From: JALSIF01 sp026981635 [NCBI: bacterium]
GTDB taxonomy: Bacteria > 4484-113 > JALSIF01
NCBI GenBank assembly: GCA_026981635.1
Contig: JALSIF010000020.1
Span: 1 to 6,297, forward strand
Reading direction: 5' to 3'
DNA length: 6,297 nt
Below are positions 1 to 5,985 of this stretch, one piece after another. Below the pieces are notes generated by a model. The model was not told where the DNA came from, did not search any database, and worked only from the letters and a program-made list of their open reading frames with translations. Position numbers and translations under genes: made by a program. Numbering within the stretch: the first letter of the stretch is position 1; the number at the start of each line of letters is the position of its first letter.

Positions 1-536
1 CTTCCCTGGCCACCCGATCCACCTTCCCGGTGGAGGTAAGCCTTACCTCCCTGCTCATCTCCATGCTGGAATCGGGCCGAAGCCTGCTTGCTGTGCTTGC
101 CTACCACCCCCACCTCTACCGGGTGGCCCGCTGGTTTGCCCAGCTCGTCGGCGAATCCCTCAACCGCCAGGGCAGGGGGATCATCCCCCTGGTAGAGGCG
201 GCCCCCGCCAGCCACCACACCCTCCTCCAGGCCCTGGCCGATGGCCCCACCGATCACCTAGCCCTGCTCATCCTCCTGGACCGGGAGGGGGAGCGGGAGG
301 GCGAGGCCGACCGCCTGCGCCGCCAGAGCGCCCGGGCCCTCTCCTCCTTCCTCTCCCACCTGCCCCAGGCCCTGCTTTCCGCCGAGGTGGAAGGATTCGC
401 TGAGCGCCTCACCCTGATGGTTGCCCTGGCCCGGGCCGTCCTCCTGGTGGCGGCTGAAGCCGGCTTTGACCCCTTCGCCCAGCCTGCGGTGGACCGCTTC
501 AAGGCTGAGTTTATGGGCCCGGGTGGGGCAGGGTAG
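1..536 (+). CDS. pgi: Glucose-6-phosphate isomerase, C-terminal part (5' end outside the window)
   Basis: Interconverts glucose 6-phosphate and fructose 6-phosphate in the cytoplasm, in glycolysis and gluconeogenesis. The frame is open to the left edge (first whole codon at base 3), so the GTG at 30 is probably internal and the true start lies upstream. Numbering from that GTG, three blocks match the short bacterial PGI family. The first is a helix ending in GESLNRQGRG (41-50), like the family's AESLGK...G. The second is SHHTLLQALADGPTD (61-75), like DQHSQLQ...DGP.D, with His63 in the catalytic-histidine position. The third is DPFAQPAVDRFK (147-158), like NPFDQPGVEAYK, with Lys158 in the catalytic-lysine position. 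The Gln before the histidine is replaced by His62. The stop at 534-536 lies 9 bases from the end of the convergent gene. The family match is from memory of motifs, not from a search; an SIS-fold phosphomannose/phosphoglucose isomerase is the main alternative. Confidence 0.83.
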   Translation, partial: SLATRSTFPVEVSLTSLLISMLESGRSLLAVLAYHPHLYRVARWFAQLVGESLNRQGRGIIPLVEAAPASHHTLLQALADGPTDHLALLILLDREGEREGEADRLRRQSARALSSFLSHLPQALLSAEVEGFAERLTLMVALARAVLLVAAEAGFDPFAQPAVDRFKAEFMGPGGAG

Positions 537-545
537 GGGAGCCTG

Positions 546-1370
546 CTAGTCCGTCTTCTGCTTCCGCTTGCGCTCGCCCTTGATCAGGCCGCCCTCCGAG
601 GGAGGTGCCTTCTTCTTCGCCTTCTCCTTGACCGGCGGCGGCCCCAGGTTGAAGAAGACCCGACTTGCCAGAACCTCCAGCTCGTCGGGGCTGGCCTTGA
701 GCTCCCCGTTGTGGTAGAGGAGCATCCCCCCGAAGTAGAGGGACCACTCATAGGCATTGATCTCCAGGATGAGGCCCGAGGGGGTCTCAAAGTGACCCGG
801 TTGGTCGGGATCCAGCTCCATCTCCGGCTCCCAGATGCTGGCTGAGGTGATGAGCTCCGCCTTGCGCATCTGTTCAACGATCTGCCTGGCCCGCTTCACC
901 TCCGGTCCAACGATGAGAAAGCTCACCGGCTCACCCGGATCGCCCACCAGGATGGGCACCACCTTCCCCTGCCCCAGACCGAGCTGGTCCAGGCTCTCCT
1001 GCCAGGTCTCAAACCGGGCGCGGTGGTCTATCTCCATTAGCAGCTGGTCGCGCTCCACCTTGTCCTGGGGCAGGCTGGCCGGTGGGTTGGGAGTCCTCAG
1101 CTCTACCGGAACCTTCTTCAGGGTGGCATATACCACCGTGCCCAGCTTCCTCAGCTCGTCGCGGTCAAACAGGTCCAGGGGAAAGCCCCCCCTTGCCTTG
1201 GCCACCAGCGGGGCCAGCTCCAGGCGGACGGCCAGGGTCTCGGTCCCCGTCTCCAGGCGGACCTTGGTCCGGTTGACGCTCCAGTAGATCAGTCCCAGGG
1301 CGGCCAGGGTGAGCAGGATGGCTGAGATGCGCAGGAAGCGGTCATAGGCGCTGGGAAGTTCCTGGGCCAC
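546..1370 (-). CDS. Membrane-anchored protein of unknown function
   Basis: I do not recognise this 274-residue protein. It has a short N-terminal segment, one hydrophobic stretch at about residues 14-31 (rich in Leu, Ile and Ala, ending in YW) and then a long soluble part, so it is probably a single-pass membrane protein; no lipobox cysteine is present. The soluble part contains a charged helical segment (about 102-130), a predicted alpha/beta region (about 137-180, with VVPILVGDPGEPVSFLIVGP) and a segment EINAYEWSLYFGGMLLYHNG (203-222). The tail from about 246 is Pro- and Lys-rich (KEKAKKK, KGERKRKQK) and probably disordered; it could bind nucleic acid or anionic lipid, but that is a guess. 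The start is GTG at 1370-1368, chosen because a TATAAT box lies 8 bases upstream and no Shine-Dalgarno site is seen. The gene diverges from the lipoprotein gene and converges on pgi. Codon bias resembles its neighbours, which supports real coding. Confidence 0.82.
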   Translation of the reverse strand: MAQELPSAYDRFLRISAILLTLAALGLIYWSVNRTKVRLETGTETLAVRLELAPLVAKARGGFPLDLFDRDELRKLGTVVYATLKKVPVELRTPNPPASLPQDKVERDQLLMEIDHRARFETWQESLDQLGLGQGKVVPILVGDPGEPVSFLIVGPEVKRARQIVEQMRKAELITSASIWEPEMELDPDQPGHFETPSGLILEINAYEWSLYFGGMLLYHNGELKASPDELEVLASRVFFNLGPPPVKEKAKKKAPPSEGGLIKGERKRKQKTD

Positions 1371-1378
1371 GTGGGCCG

Positions 1379-1384
1379 ATTATA
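1379..1384 (-). promoter_or_regulatory. -10 box (TATAAT) for the - strand membrane protein gene
   Basis: On the - strand the sequence reads GGCATATAATCGGCCCAC before the GTG at 1370, a perfect TATAAT with 8 bases between the box and the start codon. Transcription would begin at or next to the GTG, giving a leaderless mRNA. No convincing -35 hexamer was found at the usual distance. Confidence 0.6.
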
Positions 1385-1446
1385 TGCCTCCCTAGCGAGG
1401 CCGGGCTCGGAAGTTGGCTGGGCGGGTAAAATCGGACGGCCCTGGC

Positions 1447-1452
1447 TAGAAT
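1447..1452 (+). promoter_or_regulatory. -10 box (TAGAAT) for the lipoprotein gene
   Basis: TAGAAT lies 7 bases before a TTG codon at 1460 and 22 bases before the ATG at 1475. A second -10-like hexamer, TAAAAT, is at 1427-1432. No good -35 element is visible for either. With the - strand box at 1384-1379 this makes the 104-base gap a divergent promoter region. Confidence 0.45.
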
Positions 1453-1463
1453 TTAGCCCTTGC

Positions 1464-1470
1464 GAGGTGG
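1464..1470 (+). promoter_or_regulatory. Ribosome binding site GAGGTGG that decides the lipoprotein start
   Basis: GAGGTGG ends 4 bases before the ATG at 1475, and its GAGG core is 7 bases away. It favours ATG 1475 over the in-frame TTG at 1460. From 1475 the product begins directly with a short basic region and a hydrophobic segment, as expected for a lipoprotein signal peptide. Confidence 0.55.
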
Positions 1471-1474
1471 AACG

Positions 1475-3523
1475 ATGCGAAGCGCCCGCTCACTTTTTGC
1501 AGCCGCACTGGCGGCCCTGGTGCTGGCCTTCCTCTATTCCTGCACCAGTCCCAGCAGCACCGAGCAGAACACCTACTCCTCCACTCCTGTCCAAACCTCC
1601 CCCTCCCAGGGAGAGGGCACCCTCTATCAGCACCCCACCGGCCTCGTCCAGCAGGGCATTGAACTGATGGCCTTTGACGCCCAGGGGCAGGCCAGTCTGG
1701 AGCTCACCTCCCACTACCGCATGGAGGTGAGGCAGCTGCCCGAGGGGGGGCGCGAGGTGTGGGTCTACCTCAGCGACCCGGAGGGCTGGCAGTATGCCTA
1801 CTTCACCCTGGGCTACGACCCCACCCACGAGCACCCCGTAGCGGTCATCTACGGCAGCGCTCTGCCCGGAGAGGGCGGTGAGGTTCTGCGCCTGGCCCCC
1901 CTGGCCATCCCTGGGGTTGCCGCGGTGGCCCAGATCTACCTGGACTACCCCCGCGCCCGGGGAGCGGCGGGGGGTGAACACCTCCTTGCCCGGGTGCGCT
2001 TTGCCCCCGAACCCCATCCCCTCCTCGCCGCCAAGGGCCTAAGCCAGCTCGGCGCCCAGGTTGACCCCATCCCCCAGGAGCTGGCGGTGGACGAGAACCT
2101 AAACCTGACCTTCAAGGCATTGCTCAGGGGAGACGCCAACGCCGACCTGAACGTTGACTTTGCCGATGTAACCCTGTTTGTGACCGACTTCGGCAAGGCG
2201 GTGGGCCCGGGTGGTGCCCAGCAGGACTCCGACTTCAACGGCGACGGCCAGGTGGGCTTTGCCGACGTAAACATCCTGGTCTCCGCCTTCGGCACCTCGG
2301 TGGAGAGCTTTGAGCTCTTTACCGCCGCCACCGCCGACGAGCTGAGCGAAACCAACATTGACAATGCTGAGCTTCTCATCACCATCCCCTCCTCCAACCG
2401 CACCGAAGACCCCGCCAGCGGCTATCCCATCGTAAGCTTTGACCTCAACCAGGTCTTCAACCAGCTCAACCAGTTCATCGCCCTCCGACCGGTGGGGCTG
2501 GTCAACAACCAGATTCGCCGCGGCACCCCCAGCCAGCCCCTTGAGCTTCAGCTGGCCCCCAACATCACCGACCTAACCATCAGCTTCGTAGATCGGGGAG
2601 TGGTGGGGACCGACCCGAATACTCCCGAGCCCGAAAACATGGGGCGCATGCTGATAAACGAGTTCAACCTGGACGGCGACCCTGCAAACGACCCCAACTG
2701 GAGCGTGGGCGAGCTTCTGGTCCAGGCTTTCGGCACGGTGGACGGCACCCCCAATGTAAATGTGACCCGGCAGGTTGGCTGGCTGGTGGATGGCGACTTC
2801 GTCGCCACCCCGTGGGTCATTGACCCCGACACGGGTGAGCCCATCAACCCCGACACCGGCCAGCCCATTGACTTTGCCAACGGGGAGCTACCCGTCTACG
2901 ACTTCGTGGACACCCAGGGGCTAACTGACGATCCCAGTGACGACGCCCTGCGCATCAAGGGGCGCAATGCGGGGCGCGCCACGGTGAGGGCCTTCGTGCC
3001 CGTATCCCGCGAGTTTGCCCAGGCCCCCGGTGGCGCCGACCACCTGATCGTGAGTGTAAGCGCCATCATCGCCCTGCAGATCTTCCCCACCGACGCCAAT
3101 GGCGACCCGGTGAACCAGAATCAGGTGCTGGTTCCCCTGGGCGGCTCGGTCCGATTCATGGCCCTGGGAGTGGCCTACGAGAACTACGACCCGGCCACCA
3201 ACTCGGTCACCCTGGAGCCGGATACCCCCCTCCTGCAAGGAATTGATATCTCCACCGAGGTCAACTGGATCGTGGGCTCCCCCAATCCGGCCGACTTTGC
3301 CCAGAAGGTCTTCATCGGTGACGACGGCCTGTTTGACACCTCCGACCTGGACCCCTCCGATGTGGGCAGCTCCTTTGTCCTCACCGCCGACTACCCGCGC
3401 TTTGGCGAGCTCATCACCGACCCCGACACCGGCGAGCAGACCGTACGCCAGCCCACCATCCTGGGCGGCCTTAGCCCCGCCAGCCTCAACCAGATTCAGG
3501 TGGAGATCGCCCCCGCCCCGTGA
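1475..3523 (+). CDS. Predicted lipoprotein with cohesin-like region, internal dockerin pair and Ig-like repeats
   Basis: A 682-residue exported protein of unknown exact role, probably anchored to a membrane and acting at the cell surface. The N-terminus has a basic start (MRSARS), a hydrophobic stretch (7-20) and LYSC (20-23), a lipobox-like site with Cys23 as the predicted lipidated residue; Tyr at -2 is unusual. A Ser/Thr/Gln-rich linker follows (24-48). Residues about 58-180 are predicted beta-rich, with YAYFTLGYDP (107-116), similar to strands of cohesin/CBM-type beta sandwiches. A dockerin pair follows: loop 1 has D220, N222, D224 and D231; loop 2 has D253, N255, D257 and D264; both end in a helix closing with FG. 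The second half (about 385-682) has two segments built around VGWLVDG (434-440) and VNWIVGS (597-602), with G-x-A-T-V (500-504) and FVLTA (634-638) strands, suggesting Ig-like (Big_2-type) domains. Asp-rich DPDTG loops recur. No enzyme motif was seen. The dockerin call is firm; the cohesin and Ig calls are tentative. Confidence 0.88.
   Translation: MRSARSLFAAALAALVLAFLYSCTSPSSTEQNTYSSTPVQTSPSQGEGTLYQHPTGLVQQGIELMAFDAQGQASLELTSHYRMEVRQLPEGGREVWVYLSDPEGWQYAYFTLGYDPTHEHPVAVIYGSALPGEGGEVLRLAPLAIPGVAAVAQIYLDYPRARGAAGGEHLLARVRFAPEPHPLLAAKGLSQLGAQVDPIPQELAVDENLNLTFKALLRGDANADLNVDFADVTLFVTDFGKAVGPGGAQQDSDFNGDGQVGFADVNILVSAFGTSVESFELFTAATADELSETNIDNAELLITIPSSNRTEDPASGYPIVSFDLNQVFNQLNQFIALRPVGLVNNQIRRGTPSQPLELQLAPNITDLTISFVDRGVVGTDPNTPEPENMGRMLINEFNLDGDPANDPNWSVGELLVQAFGTVDGTPNVNVTRQVGWLVDGDFVATPWVIDPDTGEPINPDTGQPIDFANGELPVYDFVDTQGLTDDPSDDALRIKGRNAGRATVRAFVPVSREFAQAPGGADHLIVSVSAIIALQIFPTDANGDPVNQNQVLVPLGGSVRFMALGVAYENYDPATNSVTLEPDTPLLQGIDISTEVNWIVGSPNPADFAQKVFIGDDGLFDTSDLDPSDVGSSFVLTADYPRFGELITDPDTGEQTVRQPTILGGLSPASLNQIQVEIAPAP
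2130..2293 (+). other. Dockerin type I-like calcium-binding domain inside the lipoprotein
   Basis: This stretch encodes residues 219-273. Each half follows the dockerin pattern D-x-N-x-D-x(6)-D: GDANADLNVDFAD (219-231) and DFNGDGQVGFAD (253-264), each followed by a hydrophobic helix. The two halves share FADV, and the spacer between them is about 10 residues. Such domains bind two calcium ions and usually dock onto cohesins or stabilise a neighbouring domain. They are normally near the C-terminus; here about 410 residues follow. Confidence 0.85.
2822..2869 (+). repeat. Imperfect 24-base tandem repeat coding for DPDTGEPI / NPDTGQPI
   Basis: Two adjacent 24-base units (2822-2845 and 2846-2869) encode DPDTGEPI and NPDTGQPI, residues 450-465. 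A third related copy, DPDTGEQT, is encoded at 3419-3442. These Asp/Gly turns may be loops of the Ig-like segments and could bind cations. The repeat probably arose by duplication inside the gene. Confidence 0.7.
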
Positions 3524-3564
3524 GACCGGGGTGGTCGTCCCATTCCCCGTTCCCGTGGGCGGGC

Positions 3565-3570
3565 TAGACT
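3565..3570 (+). promoter_or_regulatory. -10-like box (TAGACT) before the prepilin peptidase gene
   Basis: TAGACT lies 9 bases before the GTG at 3580. The spacing matches other -10-like boxes in this window that sit next to start codons, so a leaderless transcript is possible. The match to TATAAT is only four of six and no clear -35 is seen, so readthrough from the lipoprotein gene is equally possible. Confidence 0.35.
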
Positions 3571-3579
3571 GAGACCGGC

Positions 3580-4413
3580 GTGGAGCTTCCCCTGAGAGCC
3601 ATGCTCCCCGGCCTCGTTGGTCTGCCGGTAGCCTACGAGCTTGCCATCCTCTTCCTGCTGGGCCTCTTTCTGGGCAGCTTTTTCTCGGTGGTGACTACCC
3701 GCCTGCCGGAGGGGGGCTCCATCGTCTACCCAGGCAGCCGGTGCCCCGCCTGTGGTGCTCCCATCCGCTGGTACGACAACATCCCCTTGCTTAGCTTTGT
3801 CCTCCTGGGAGGCAGGTGCCGCTCCTGCCGCCGTCCCATTCCCCTCTTCTACCCTCTAATAGAGCTGACCACCGCCCTCACCCTGGGCCTCACCTGGTAC
3901 TTTGCCTGGCGGATGGGCTGGGGTCTGATCCAGGCGCTGGTCGTGGTGCTCATCGCCGCCCTCCTCCTGCTCATAGCGGTGATTGACCAGCGGACCATGC
4001 TCATCCCCGACCATCTGAGCTTTCCCCTGGTCTTGGTGGCCCTGCTCTTTGGGCTCTCCCCCCTAAACCCCCTCTTCCCCCCCACCGTCCACTGGCAGAA
4101 CCTCCTCTGGGGGTTGGGGGCGGGGGCGGTGATCTTTGTCATTTCCGCCCTCGGTGCCATGGGCCAGGGGGATGCCCTGCTCGCCCTGGCGATGGGTTTC
4201 CTGCTCGGCCCCCACATCTTGGTGGCCATGTTTCTCGCCCTCATGGGGGGTGGCCTGGTTGCGCTTGGCCTCTTTCTCTATCTGCGCATGAGCCGCCGCC
4301 CCACCCGGGGAGCCAAGATGGCCTTCGGCCCCTGGCTGTGCCTGGCCACCTGGGTGGCCCTCTTCTTTGCTCCCCCGCTGGAGGAGTGGTATCTCACCTC
4401 CTTCCTGGGTTAG
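3580..4413 (+). CDS. pilD: Type IV prepilin peptidase / N-methyltransferase
   Basis: An inner-membrane aspartyl protease that cleaves the leader of type IV prepilins and type II secretion pseudopilins and, in the two-domain form, methylates the new N-terminus. The 277 residues hold both domains. The N-terminal part starts with a membrane helix (about 18-38, with GLFLGSFFSVV) and then a cytoplasmic loop with two zinc-type pairs, CPAC (55-58) and CRSC (80-83), around RWYDNIPLLSF (63-73). The C-terminal peptidase has the family aspartates Asp136 (VIDQRTMLIPD) and Asp198 (GQGDALLALAMGFLLG). Several further hydrophobic helices (about 92-110, 115-135, 147-158, 175-192, 205-235 and 250-264) fit the family topology and length. 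GTG 3580 is preferred because of the upstream -10-like box; ATG 3601 (residue 8) is the alternative and leaves all motifs intact. No prepilin gene lies in the window, so the substrates are elsewhere. Confidence 0.93.
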   Translation: MELPLRAMLPGLVGLPVAYELAILFLLGLFLGSFFSVVTTRLPEGGSIVYPGSRCPACGAPIRWYDNIPLLSFVLLGGRCRSCRRPIPLFYPLIELTTALTLGLTWYFAWRMGWGLIQALVVVLIAALLLLIAVIDQRTMLIPDHLSFPLVLVALLFGLSPLNPLFPPTVHWQNLLWGLGAGAVIFVISALGAMGQGDALLALAMGFLLGPHILVAMFLALMGGGLVALGLFLYLRMSRRPTRGAKMAFGPWLCLATWVALFFAPPLEEWYLTSFLG

Positions 4414-4423
4414 CCGATAGCCG

Positions 4424-4429
4424 TATAAT
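4424..4429 (+). promoter_or_regulatory. -10 box (TATAAT) for the response-regulator-like gene
   Basis: A perfect TATAAT lies 11 bases after the pilD stop codon. Transcription would start near 4436-4441, leaving a leader of about 30-35 bases before the GTG at 4472. No strong -35 hexamer is visible, since that position falls in the pilD coding end. The gene therefore probably has its own promoter. Confidence 0.55.
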
Positions 4430-4458
4430 TAGCCCACTTTGTGAGATTCCCTTGGGCT

Positions 4459-4464
4459 GGGGAG
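4459..4464 (+). promoter_or_regulatory. Ribosome binding site GGGGAG for the regulator gene
   Basis: GGGGAG ends 7 bases before the GTG at 4472. This supports that start codon and shows that this gene, unlike some neighbours, is translated from a leadered mRNA. Confidence 0.55.
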
Positions 4465-4471
4465 AAACACC

Positions 4472-5287
4472 GTGAAGGAACAAGGCAAACCCGAAGCTCC
4501 CAAACGACTAAGACCCAGGCTGGGGCTGGCGGCCCCCCGGCGTGAGCCTTCCCGCTCCCTGCTCCACATCCTGCCCCGGGTGGAGGGGGCCAGGGTGCTG
4601 GTGGCCGGGCTGGACCCTGCCTTTGCCAGCCGCCTGGGCGGGCTGCTGGAGCGGGCCGGCTACCGGCCCAAGATGGCCACCCGCATCTCCGAGGCGGTAG
4701 AACTGCTCTCCCGCCACCGCTTCCACGCCATCGTGGTCTCCCTTTCCGACGCCTACGGCCACCTGGTCACCGAGGTGATCCGCTGCCTGGACATCTCCCG
4801 CCACCCCCTGCCGGTGATTGTCCTCTTTCGCCGCCGCCACCCCTACGAAGGTGCCCTCTGCTACGCCCTGGGGGCGAGCATGGTGATGGTGGAGCCGGTG
4901 GAGCCCATTGAGGTGGTGGCCGCCCTGGGCGCCCTCTTGCGTCTGGCTCCCCCCTGGCCGCTGGAGACGGGAGAGGGGGGCGACACAAAGGAGGGGGAGC
5001 TTCGCCTGGTGGTGAAACCAGAGACCCGCGAGGTGGTAATAGAGGGCCGCCGGGTCAGGCTTACCCAGCGCGAGTTTCAGCTCTTTGAATACCTGCTCAG
5101 GGCCTCACCCCGGGCGGTCCCACGGGAGGAGCTCCTGGCCGAGGGGTGGAGTGATGAGGAGCTGGGGGATGACTCGCGCACGGTGGAGACCCATGTCGCC
5201 CGCCTGCGGGCAAAGATTGAGCCCGATCCCAAAAATCCCCGCTACCTGGTCACCCTCTACCGCCAGGGCTACCGCCTGAAGATATGA
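4472..5287 (+). CDS. OmpR/PhoB-family regulator with a degenerate (pseudo-)receiver domain
   Basis: A 271-residue predicted DNA-binding transcription regulator. After a basic, probably flexible extension (1-39), residues about 40-157 have the length and strand/helix pattern of a response-regulator receiver domain (RVLVAGLDPAF... FHAIVVSLSD... PVIVLFRR... GASMVMVEPVEP). The phosphorylation residues are all changed. The usual acidic pair is Gly46-Leu47, the phospho-accepting Asp is Ser90, the switch Thr is Phe119 and the conserved Lys is Glu141. The C-terminal winged helix (about 176-271) is intact and typical of Trans_reg_C: LTQREFQLFEYLL (197-209), SRTVETHVARLRAKIE (235-250) and YRQGYRLKI at the end. 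It should bind DNA without phosphorylation, perhaps controlled by protein contacts, a ligand or its own amount. No histidine kinase gene is nearby, which fits an orphan. Whether it controls its neighbours cannot be told from the sequence. Confidence 0.9.
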   Translation: MKEQGKPEAPKRLRPRLGLAAPRREPSRSLLHILPRVEGARVLVAGLDPAFASRLGGLLERAGYRPKMATRISEAVELLSRHRFHAIVVSLSDAYGHLVTEVIRCLDISRHPLPVIVLFRRRHPYEGALCYALGASMVMVEPVEPIEVVAALGALLRLAPPWPLETGEGGDTKEGELRLVVKPETREVVIEGRRVRLTQREFQLFEYLLRASPRAVPREELLAEGWSDEELGDDSRTVETHVARLRAKIEPDPKNPRYLVTLYRQGYRLKI

Positions 5288-5403
5288 TCCCCGGGAGAGG
5301 AGGTTTTAGGTACAGTTTGCCGCCGGCGGGGTAGAGATACCCACGGGGGGTTTGTCCTTAGCGGAGGAGGAGCCCACCGAATCCATCCAAGGAGGAAACC
5401 AGA
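5288..5403 (+). promoter_or_regulatory. Leader region of the DUF302 gene with two small inverted repeats
   Basis: This 116-base gap contains the self-complementary CCGCCGGCGG (5320-5329) followed by GGGTA-GAGA-TACCC (5329-5342), a 5-bp stem capped by a GNRA-type tetraloop. No U-run follows, so it is not an intrinsic terminator for the regulator gene. Possible -10-like hexamers (TACAGT at 5311-5316, TAGAGA at 5332-5337) are weak. I recognise no known riboswitch. Confidence 0.3.
5389..5395 (+). promoter_or_regulatory. Strong Shine-Dalgarno site AAGGAGG for the DUF302 gene
   Basis: AAGGAGG is close to a full anti-SD complement and lies 8 bases before the ATG at 5404. It fixes that start and is the strongest ribosome binding site in the window, suggesting efficient translation. 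Confidence 0.8.
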
Positions 5404-5850
5404 ATGCGCGTCATCTACACCAAGCTCTCCGGCAAGAGCGTTCCCCAGGTTAGGGAGGAGGTGCTCTCCTACCTGGAAGACAAGCCCTTCCGGGTGCTCG
5501 CCCACCACGACTTTGCCGCCACCTTGGCCGAGAAGGGGTTTGAGCTCTACCCCTACGAGGCGCTGGAGATCTGCTCCGCCCCGCTGGCCTACCAGGTGCT
5601 CACCGCAAGCCCCCGCTTCGGCCAGTTCATGCCCTGCCAGATCAACCTCTACCAGCCCCAGGAAGGGGAAGTGATCGTGGAGGCCCTCTGGCCCGAGGAT
5701 GTTGCCGGTGCGACCGGCATGTCGGTCCCCCGGCAGCCCCTGGAGACGGTCCAGGACCTGCTGGTGGAGCTCATGAAGCACCTTTCCGGAAGGGAGCCCC
5801 AGCTTGAGCCCATCAGCCAGCCGGAGCAGGCGGCGGTGGAAGGGCCCTAG
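5404..5850 (+). CDS. DUF302 family protein
   Basis: A small protein of 148 residues with no signal peptide or membrane segment, so probably cytoplasmic. It carries the DUF302 pattern: FRVLAHHDFAATLAEKGFEL (29-48), then EICSAPLAYQVL (55-66) in place of the family's CNP..A...L, then FMPCQINLYQ (75-84) in place of LLPC.i.vye, and finally EGEVIVEALWPEDVAG (87-102). Cys57 and Cys78 are the conserved cysteines. The biochemical function of the family is not established, although some members are found near sulfur or metal-related genes; nothing here adds to that. The last 20 residues are Glu/Gln/Pro-rich and probably disordered. The strong ribosome binding site suggests good expression. It is followed after 135 bases by an intrinsic terminator, so it may be the last gene of its transcript. 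Confidence 0.85.
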   Translation: MRVIYTKLSGKSVPQVREEVLSYLEDKPFRVLAHHDFAATLAEKGFELYPYEALEICSAPLAYQVLTASPRFGQFMPCQINLYQPQEGEVIVEALWPEDVAGATGMSVPRQPLETVQDLLVELMKHLSGREPQLEPISQPEQAAVEGP

Positions 5851-5939
5851 CCACTACCGCTGCCCAGCCTTTCGGGGGCAGGGGGGAGTCTGACAGGCCG
5901 GGTTGAACAGGTAACACAATCTGGCCGTCTTAGGGGTAA

Positions 5940-5956
5940 AAGGTCTAAGAGACCTT
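5940..5956. repeat. Perfect palindrome AAGGTCT-AAG-AGACCTT
   Basis: A 7-bp perfect inverted repeat with a 3-base centre lies between the DUF302 stop and the terminator. As RNA it would form a short hairpin; as DNA it has the shape of a dimeric repressor site. No U-run follows directly. Its role is unknown. Confidence 0.6.
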
Positions 5957-5985
5957 CCTCACCACATCCCTTCCTCCTTCCCCCC

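Noticed and set aside
835-1287. Long + strand open frame across the - strand membrane protein gene
   Set aside because: It is a by-product of GC-rich antisense sequence. Its Ser/Arg-rich composition is not protein-like and no ribosome binding site is seen, while the - strand frame has a promoter box and a membrane segment.
1460-1474. TTG at 1460 as the lipoprotein start
   Set aside because: It is 7 bases after the -10 box and could be a leaderless start, but GAGGTGG before the ATG at 1475 and the cleaner signal peptide favour 1475. It is not fully excluded.
3524-3564. Terminator between the lipoprotein gene and pilD, from CGGGG/CCCCG and CCCG-TGGG-CGGG pairings
   Set aside because: The stems are short or bulged and no T-run follows.
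4441-4545. Leaderless 34-codon upstream ORF starting at GTG 4441, 11 bases after the TATAAT
   Set aside because: It overlaps the regulator gene in another frame, has no recognisable product, and the regulator has its own Shine-Dalgarno site. Chance is the simpler explanation.
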